Position numbers and translations under genes: made by a program. A DNA stretch of 64,000 nucleotides from Bacillus australimaris. GTDB lineage: Bacteria; Bacillota; Bacilli; Bacillales; Bacillaceae. Location of the stretch: assembly GCF_001307105.1 (NCBI RefSeq), contig NZ_LGYN01000029.1, forward strand, positions 90,544 to 154,543. Reading direction: 5' to 3'. Positions within the stretch are counted from its first letter, which is position 1, and each line of letters opens with the position of its first letter. Below are positions 54,606 through 62,000 of this stretch, in pieces. The notes below the pieces were generated by a model that was not told where the DNA came from, searched no databases, and saw only the letters and a list, made by a program, of their open reading frames with translations.

Positions 54606-55401
54606 AAAGTCAAGAGGTGACCGCTTGCTTTCGTTCCTGATTTGGACTGCTGGATCATTGGTGTATCTCTTTTTAACCATACCAGTTCTTGTGATCGTCC
54701 TCTCTGCTTTTAGTCCAAATGCCTTTCCTGAATTTCCACCGACTTCGTTCTCTGTTCGTTGGTTTCATGAGGTCGTGTCCAATCCAGAATGGATGGAATC
54801 TCTGCGTATCAGTGTGATTCTGCTATTCATTGTGACGCCTCTCACGGTTCTTTTAGGGACAATGGCTTCGTATGCTTTAGCGAGGCTTTCCTTTAAGGGA
54901 AAGGAGGCTGTTCAAGCCTTTATTTTGTCGCCTCTCATGATTCCTCAGGTGGTGTTAGGAATTGCTATGCTTTACTTGTTTACGGCTATGGGTTTTACAG
55001 GGTCTTTGTGGGCGCTTGTCATTGGTCACGTCATCATTGGTTTCCCTTATGTGGTTCGAACGGTAGGCGTGAGTGTTTCGAATTTAGATCCGCGGCTTGA
55101 GTTAGCTTCAATGAACCTTGGTGCAGGACCTATTCGCACATTTTTTCGAGTGACACTGCCTTTGATTAAGCCAGGAATCATTGCAGGCGGGGTGTTTTCA
55201 GCTGTGACGTCCTTTGGAGAAATATCGATCAGTTTGTTCGTTTCCTCTCCTCAAACCATTACGATTCCCGTCAGGACCTTTAATTACATTGAGCAAACCT
55301 TTGATCCGAGTGTCAATGCGATATCTGTCATATTTATTATCATTTCTATCATTGCGCTGCTCATTATTGAGAAAACGATTGGCCTGTCTAAGGTGATGTA
55401 A
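54598..55401 (+). CDS. ABC transporter permease, PotC-like
   Basis: The second permease, 267 residues, six helices. The EAA loop is SMNLGAGPIRTFFRVTLPLIKPGI. The N-terminal VIVLSAFSPNAFPEFPPTSFSVRWF is typical of PotC-type proteins. GGGAGG precedes the ATG inside the end of the previous gene. It closes the operon and is followed by a strong terminator. Confidence 0.9.
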   Translation: MRKKSRGDRLLSFLIWTAGSLVYLFLTIPVLVIVLSAFSPNAFPEFPPTSFSVRWFHEVVSNPEWMESLRISVILLFIVTPLTVLLGTMASYALARLSFKGKEAVQAFILSPLMIPQVVLGIAMLYLFTAMGFTGSLWALVIGHVIIGFPYVVRTVGVSVSNLDPRLELASMNLGAGPIRTFFRVTLPLIKPGIIAGGVFSAVTSFGEISISLFVSSPQTITIPVRTFNYIEQTFDPSVNAISVIFIIISIIALLIIEKTIGLSKVM

Positions 55402-55417
55402 ATATAATGAAGAAACA

Positions 55418-55453
55418 AGGAGCTGTCATTTTGAAATGGCAGCTCTTTTTTTG
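55418..55453 (+). terminator. terminator of the hydantoinase operon
   Basis: GAGCTGTCATT (55420-55430) / AATGGCAGCTC (55435-55445) stem followed by seven T residues. Confidence 0.9.
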
Positions 55454-55546
55454 TTGTTTTTACAGTAAAAAAATCAATTTTTCAGGAAATGTAGTTCTTA
55501 AGATTTAAGAGTTTGTGAGGGACGAAAGGAGACCTCTATCCTACTT

Positions 55547-55711
55547 TTTCGGTCATATTTTCAAATTTTAAGGAAAATCATGAAATTTTTGCGGTATTTA
55601 GTCGATTATTTTCGGTTGAACGCAACTATTATTAGTTATTTTCGGTAAATATCGTCAATTATCATGTGATTCCTTCGGCAAGACGCATGAATCTTTACAC
55701 CCATTTTTCGG
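55547..55711 (+). promoter_or_regulatory. ComA-type box array upstream of srfAA
   Basis: Two sites resemble the ComA box TTTCGG-N4-CCGCAA: TTTCGG-TTGA-ACGCAA (55610-55625) and CTTCGG-CAAG-ACGCAT (55673-55688), 63 bp apart. TTTCGG/TTGCGG-like half-sites start at 55547, 55589, 55610, 55640, 55673 and 55706, with gaps of 42, 21, 30, 33 and 33 bp, close to whole helical turns. In B. subtilis phosphorylated ComA activates srfA through such boxes. Confidence 0.7.
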
Positions 55712-55737
55712 TGAAAAAAACAATTATTTCATATAAA
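55709..55737 (+). promoter_or_regulatory. candidate srfAA promoter
   Basis: TATAAA at 55732-55737 has no good -35 (CGGTGA 17 bp upstream), as expected of an activator-dependent promoter. It lies downstream of the ComA-type boxes and upstream of the riboswitch. Confidence 0.45.
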
Positions 55738-55774
55738 GTGTACGTAAATAGAAAATATCTAAAAGAAAAGAAGA

Positions 55775-55860
55775 AAAAGGCAAATCTATGGAAACATAGA
55801 GACGCAAAGCCATGTCCTAAGGTAAATGATTCTTTTTTTGCTATGGTCGGCAGGCTACCG
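55775..55860 (+). promoter_or_regulatory. cyclic-di-GMP-I (GEMM-I) riboswitch in srfAA leader
   Basis: The sequence shows the GEMM-I pattern: AGGCAAA, a perfect stem TCTATG-GAAA-CATAGA closed by a GAAA tetraloop (55785-55800), then GACGCAAAGCC (55801-55811), CCTAA (55816-55820) and a second stem near GGTCGGCAGGCTACC (55845-55859). These are the conserved blocks of the c-di-GMP-binding aptamer, including the tetraloop that docks into the second stem. An intrinsic terminator follows within 12 bases. The assignment was made by eye without a covariance model. Confidence 0.85.
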
Positions 55861-55868
55861 AATCAAAA

Positions 55869-55907
55869 TGGGAGTCCCTCCGTTTTATTCGGGGTGGGCT
55901 CCTTTTC
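55869..55907 (+). terminator. terminator coupled to the riboswitch
   Basis: GGAGTCCCTCCG (55871-55882) pairs imperfectly with CGGGGTGGGCTCC (55890-55902) around a short loop, followed by TTTTCTGTTATT. It lies directly after the aptamer and about 100 bp before the srfAA start, so it probably forms the expression platform. Confidence 0.78.
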
Positions 55908-56008
55908 TGTTATTCCGTCTATTTTTAATGAAATAGACTTGGTTCTTTTGATATAGAGGGTGCAGGGTGGAATTGGTGGAGAAAACATAGAAGAGGCGGA
56001 GGATGAGA

Positions 56009-59000
56009 ATGAATACAGTATATTACCCCTTAACACATGCGCAAAAGCGAGTATTCTACACGGAAAGATTTTATCCGGGTACAAGTATTTCTAATTTGGG
56101 TGGATTCGCCAGATTAAGATCAGTATCAGGTCTGGACCCTTCTTTGGTCGTTGATGTACTGCAAGCGTACATTCGCCAAACTGACACTCTTCGTTTGAGG
56201 CTCGTGTATCGACATGAACAGGAGGAGCCTGTTCAATATATCAAACCATATGAAAAACAGCCGATTCGCATGGAGAAGGGCTGGAGTGAAGAAGAAGTAA
56301 GAGCTTGGGCGAACGAGCAAATTCGTGAGCCGATGCCGTTAATTGATAGCCCTTTGATTGAATTTACGGTCTTTCAAATCAGTGATCAAGAGTGCTGGCT
56401 GTTCTGTAAAGCACATCATATTGTGGCGGATGGTATTTCCATTATTTTAATGGGAAATCGCATTATTGATTTATATCATGAGATGCTGCAAGGTGTGGAC
56501 ATTTCGCCAGTTGAGGAGATTTCCTTCGTTGAGCACATCATGAGTGAGCAAACCTATGAATCTTCTAAACGTTTTCAAAAAGATCAAGCTTTTTGGAATG
56601 AGCAATTTGCTCGTATTCCAGACTTCGCATCTTTAAAACCCCATAAGGGCTACGAGATGAGTTTACATGCGGAGCGATTTTCGGGAGATGTTCCACATTC
56701 TTTAAAAGAGAAGCTTCGTGTCTTTTGTGAAGAACAGAAAGTCAGTATGCTTTCGATGTTTATGTCCACTGTCTACATTTACTTACATCGTTTTAGCGGC
56801 ATGGAGGATGTTGTTCTTGGAACCTTTATGGGAAACCGGACGAATGCCAAAGAAAAAAAGATGATTGGGATGTTTGTTTCCACGATCCCAATGCGCGCAT
56901 CTGTTCAAGGATCGCAATCGTTTCTTGATTTCGTGAAACAGGTCATGGCGGATCAAATGAAGATCTTGCGTCACCAAAAGTATCCTTACAATCTGCTCAT
57001 GAATGATTTGCGAGAAAGAGAAGGATTTACAGGGCGCCTTTTTGATATTTCTTTAGAATATCAGGTCATGCAGTGGCAGAAAAAAGAGAATCTGTCTTTC
57101 ATTACTGAACCAATTTTTAGCGGGAGCGGAATGAATGATATTTCAATACATGTGAAAGACCGCTGGGATACAGATACATTGACCATTGATTTGGATTACC
57201 GTACAGATGTATTCACTGAAGAAGAAATGAGTAAGATGTTTGATCGATTCTTGATCATGCTAGAAGCGGCAGTCTCTCAGCCTGATCAGCTGATCGGGAC
57301 ACTGCCTTTACTTTCAGCAGGTGAGCAAAAGGAGCTGCTGCAATTAGGTGAAGGAGAATCGTTTGAAAAGCCAGCAGCAAGACCAGTTCATCACCTGTTT
57401 GATGAGACAGCGAACAAATATGCAGATCGGACAGCCGTTGTAGCAGAAAATGGATCCATTACTTATGGAGAGCTGCATCAACAGGCAGAAAAGCTGGCGC
57501 GTTTTTTACAAATGAAAGGTATTTCGCGTGATGTGCCTGTTGCAGTTTTGATGGATCGAAAGGCAGATGCCATGGTTGCGGTCTTCGGCATATTAAAGGC
57601 TGGCGGAGCGTATGTACCAATTGATCCGGCATTACCTGAGGAGCGCATTCAATTTATTGTAGAGGATTCAGGTGCTTCCATTGTGTTAACAGAGGAATCG
57701 ATCATTCAAATGTACCCAGGCCTCTCAGAAAAATTAATCGTGCAGCAGCAAATTTTATTAGATGAAGGTTCTATGACTGAGCTCGTAGATCAGACGGTGC
57801 CAGAGGATTTGGCTTACATGATTTATACATCGGGTACGACTGGAAAGCCGAAGGGTGTCATGATTGAGCATCTTCAGCTGCATCATTTGGTCCATGCTTT
57901 GCATCATGAGATGTATCAAGGGACGGATGAACTTCAAATGGCGCTTCTTGCACCATTCCATTTCGATGCATCTGTGAAACAAATCTTTGCTGCCCTTTTA
58001 TTTGGACATACGCTTCATATCATCCCGCGAGAAACGACGAGAAATGGTGTTCAGCTAGCAGCTTATTACAGAAAACATCAAATTGAAGCGGCTGATGGAA
58101 CACCTGCTCATGTGCAGCTTTTACTTGCAGCAGATTTGGACGGGCTGTCATTGACCCACATGTTGATTGGGGGAGAAGCATTGCCTGCGAAAGCAGCACG
58201 CTCTCTCATCGAAGCGGTTCATATGAGTCAGCCTGATTTTACTTTGTGGAATGTATATGGTCCAACTGAGACATGTGTAGATGCGGCAGTTCATCGTCTG
58301 AATCTCAGTGAGCTGGAAGAATCATCTGAACAGCGGTATGTGTCGATCGGAAAGCCGCTTGGTCATCACCGTATTTATATTTTAAATGAACAAGACCAAC
58401 TGCAGATGCACGGGGCTGCAGGAGAATTGTGCATTGCCGGGATAGGTGTTGGACGAGGCTATGTGAATCAGCCTGAGTTGACGGAGAAGGTATTCACGGC
58501 AGACCCGTTTTCTCCACATGAGCGGATGTATCGAACGGGAGATCTAGTCAGATGGCTTCCGGATGGGACGATTGATTATCTGGGCAGAATGGATGATCAA
58601 GTGAAAATAAGGGGTTACCGCATAGAAACAGGCGAAATTGAAGCGGTGATGGAGCAGGTAGAAGGAGTTGATAAGGCTGTCGTGCTAGTGGTTGATGAAG
58701 CGGATGGAGAAAAGGCGTTAAGTGCTTACTATCAGGCTCGTCAAGAAAATGTGTCAGTTGACATGCTGCAATCGGTCATTAAGCATCAGCTTCCAGATTA
58801 CATGATGCCGATGTATTTCAAAGAACTCGATGCATTTCCACTCACAGTCAGCGGGAAAGTTGACCGCCTTGCACTTGCTGCATTAAAAGGCGAGAAAGTG
58901 GTTCATGCGGTTTATACTGCGCCTAGAAACGATGTAGAAATGAAGCTCGTTCGTTTATGGGAAGACATTCTTGGTGAAGAGAAGATCGGGGTATATGATT

Positions 59001-62000
59001 CTTTCTTCGAACGAGGCGGGCATTCGATTAAAGCGATGACCGTACTTACACAGGTTCAGCGAGACTTTCAAGTGGAAGTGCCGTTGTCCGTTTTATTTGA
59101 ACAGCAGACAATTGCTGCTTTGGCTGACTACATTGCACACGCAGAAAAGTCTTCTGAAACGGTGATACCAAAAGCGCCAGCAGCAGATCATTATCCATTG
59201 TCACCTCCACAGCAGCGCGTCTATATGGTGAGTCAATTGGAGCAAAGCACTGCCTATCATATGCCTGCTGTTGTGAGGTTAAAAGGAACACTACAGCTTG
59301 AGAAACTGACTGAAGCCTTTGAAAAACTGATCACACGTCATGATATGCTGCGTGCTTCATTTCATACGATAAAAGGTGTTCCTCGTCAGCGGATCGCTCC
59401 ATCAGTGTCCTTTCAAATTGATCAGCTGACAGGTCGCACGATGGAAGAAAATATGCAGCAATTTGTCAGACCTTTTGATCTTGAATGTGCACCACTCCTT
59501 CGAATTGGTTTGCAGTCATTACATGATCAGGAGCATCTGCTCTTTTTCGATATGCATCATCTCATCTCAGATGGTCTTTCGATCGATTTGATGCTGCGTG
59601 AGCTGTCAGATGCTTACGAGGGATCAGTGAAAGCACCATTGAAGCTTCAGTATCAAGATTATGCTGTTTGGCAGGAACACCAAGACTTTCAAAAGGAAGA
59701 GGCATTCTGGCTGCAAGAATTTTCGGGCGATATTCCTGCTTTACAGCTGCTGACCGATCATCAGCGTCCAGCTGTCCAGTCTTTCGCAGGTGATCGTGTC
59801 ATAAGAGAAATAGATGAAACGTTAAAGGCTCAATTACAGGAGCTTGCAGCGACTCACCACACGACACTATATACAGTTTTACTTTCTGCTTACTATACGC
59901 TGCTTGCGAAATACACGGGTCAAAGGGAGTTCGTGGTTGGAACACCGACGGCAGGGCGTGTGCATGCAGATCTGAATGACATGATCGGTATGTTTGTCCA
60001 GACACTTGCTTTGCGGTCAGAGGTAGATTCGAATGGAACCATGTCGCAGTTGATCGAGCAAGTAAAGGAAAAGACGATGCAGGCATTTGAGCATCAGCAA
60101 TATCCATTCGAGCGGCTGCTTGAAAAGCTGAATGTGCCAAGAGATTTTAGCCGTCATCCATTGTTTGATACCGTCTTTACACTCGCGCCGGATCATTCAA
60201 CAGCTCAACATATTGGAGACATGCTGGTCGAAGTCGAAGAAACCAATTTCCATATTGCAAAGTTTGATTTAACACTGCAAGCGATGGAGTCAGATCAAGG
60301 GTTATCCTTCGTACTTGATTACAGCACGGCGCTATTTAAGCGAAATACAGCAGATCAGATGCTCAAGCATTATGTTTATCTGCTGGAACAGATGGTCCAA
60401 ATGCCGCAGGAAGCTATTCAAACCTATCGATTACTGTCTGAACAAGAAGCGGAAGCGCAGCTAGATATGTGGAATCCTTTACCTACGCCTTATCCGTCAG
60501 AAGAAACGATTGTGACGCAGTTTGAAGCACAGGTGCAGCAGCATGGTCATCAGCCTGCATTGCAATGTGAGGATGTGGTTCTTTCTTATCAAGAACTGGA
60601 TGACCGGGTGAATCAGCTGGCTCATTATTTACGGGAAAATGGTTTTGAAAAAGGGATGAAAGCGGCCCTGTTCTTTGAACGGTCTCATGAGATGGTGCTC
60701 TCTGTTCTGTCTGTACTTAAAGCGGGCGGTGTCTATGTACCAATTGATCCCGATTTCCCTGATGAGCGCGTGAAGCACTTTTTGTCAGACAGCGGTGCAC
60801 AATTTTTACTGACACATCAATTGCTGCGCCATCGCTCTGTGCTCACTGCTTTTGAGGGAACCATCATAGAAACAGAAGATCAAGCAATTGCTCAGCAATC
60901 AAACAGCCCTATAGATGTGCGTGTTTTACCAGAGGACTTGGCGAATTTGACCTATACATCTGGTACAACAGGTAAACCTAAAGGAAATATGGTGACACAC
61001 CGGAACATTTTGAGAACGGTGAAGCAATCGAATTATCTCACCATTCATCATGAAGACACGGTAATGAGCCTTTCCAACTATGTATTTGATGCTTTTATGT
61101 TTGATGTGTTCGGTGCTTTGTTGAACGGTGCGAAACTCATTGTCCTGCCTAAGGACCGTATCTTAAACATGAATGAGCTCTCTGGAGCAATTGAGACGGA
61201 AAAAGTCAGTATTTTAATGATCACAACCGCTCTTTTTCACTTACTCATCGATATGAAAAAAGACAGCCTGAAGAACGTAAGAAAAGTGCTGTTTGGCGGG
61301 GAACGTGCTTCCGTGCCTCATGTCGTAACCGCACTTGAAACGGTTGGGAAAGACAAGCTTGTTCATATGTACGGACCTTCTGAGAGCACAATTTTCACCA
61401 CTTATTACCCTGTGAATCACATTGAAAAGCAGGCATTAACCATTCCAATCGGCAAGCCAGTCAGTCAAACGGCTGTTTATATTGTAGATGAATTTGGCCA
61501 TGTACAGCCGCCGGGTGTTGCAGGAGAGCTATGTGTCGCTGGTGATGGACTTGTGAAAGGATATTATAAGCAGCCAGAACTAACAAGCGAAAAGTTTGTC
61601 AAAAATCCTTTCCGCCCTGGAGAGACCATGTATAAAACGGGTGATCTCGCACGCTGGCTGTCAAATGGAGAGATTGAATTCATTGGGCGGATTGATCATC
61701 AAGTGAAAATTCGAGGACAGCGTATCGAGCTTGGAGAAATTGAGCATCAGCTGCTGCAGCACCCTCAGGTTAAGGAAGCTGTCGTCATTGCGGCTTCGAA
61801 TGATACATTGTGTGCGTATTTCACAGCGGAAGGGTCCGTCTCATTATCTGATTTACGTGAGCAAGCAGGACGTGAACTGCCTGTGTATATGATGCCGGTG
61901 TTCTTCATGCAATTAGACGAGCTTCCGCTGACGAATAACGGGAAGGTCGATAGAAGGGCTTTACCTGCTCCGGACTTGAGTGAGCAGACGTCCACTGAAT

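Noticed and set aside
55666..55956. A 96-residue open frame in the srfAA leader
   Set aside because: It runs straight through the riboswitch and its terminator, has no ribosome site and a low-complexity Lys-rich sequence.
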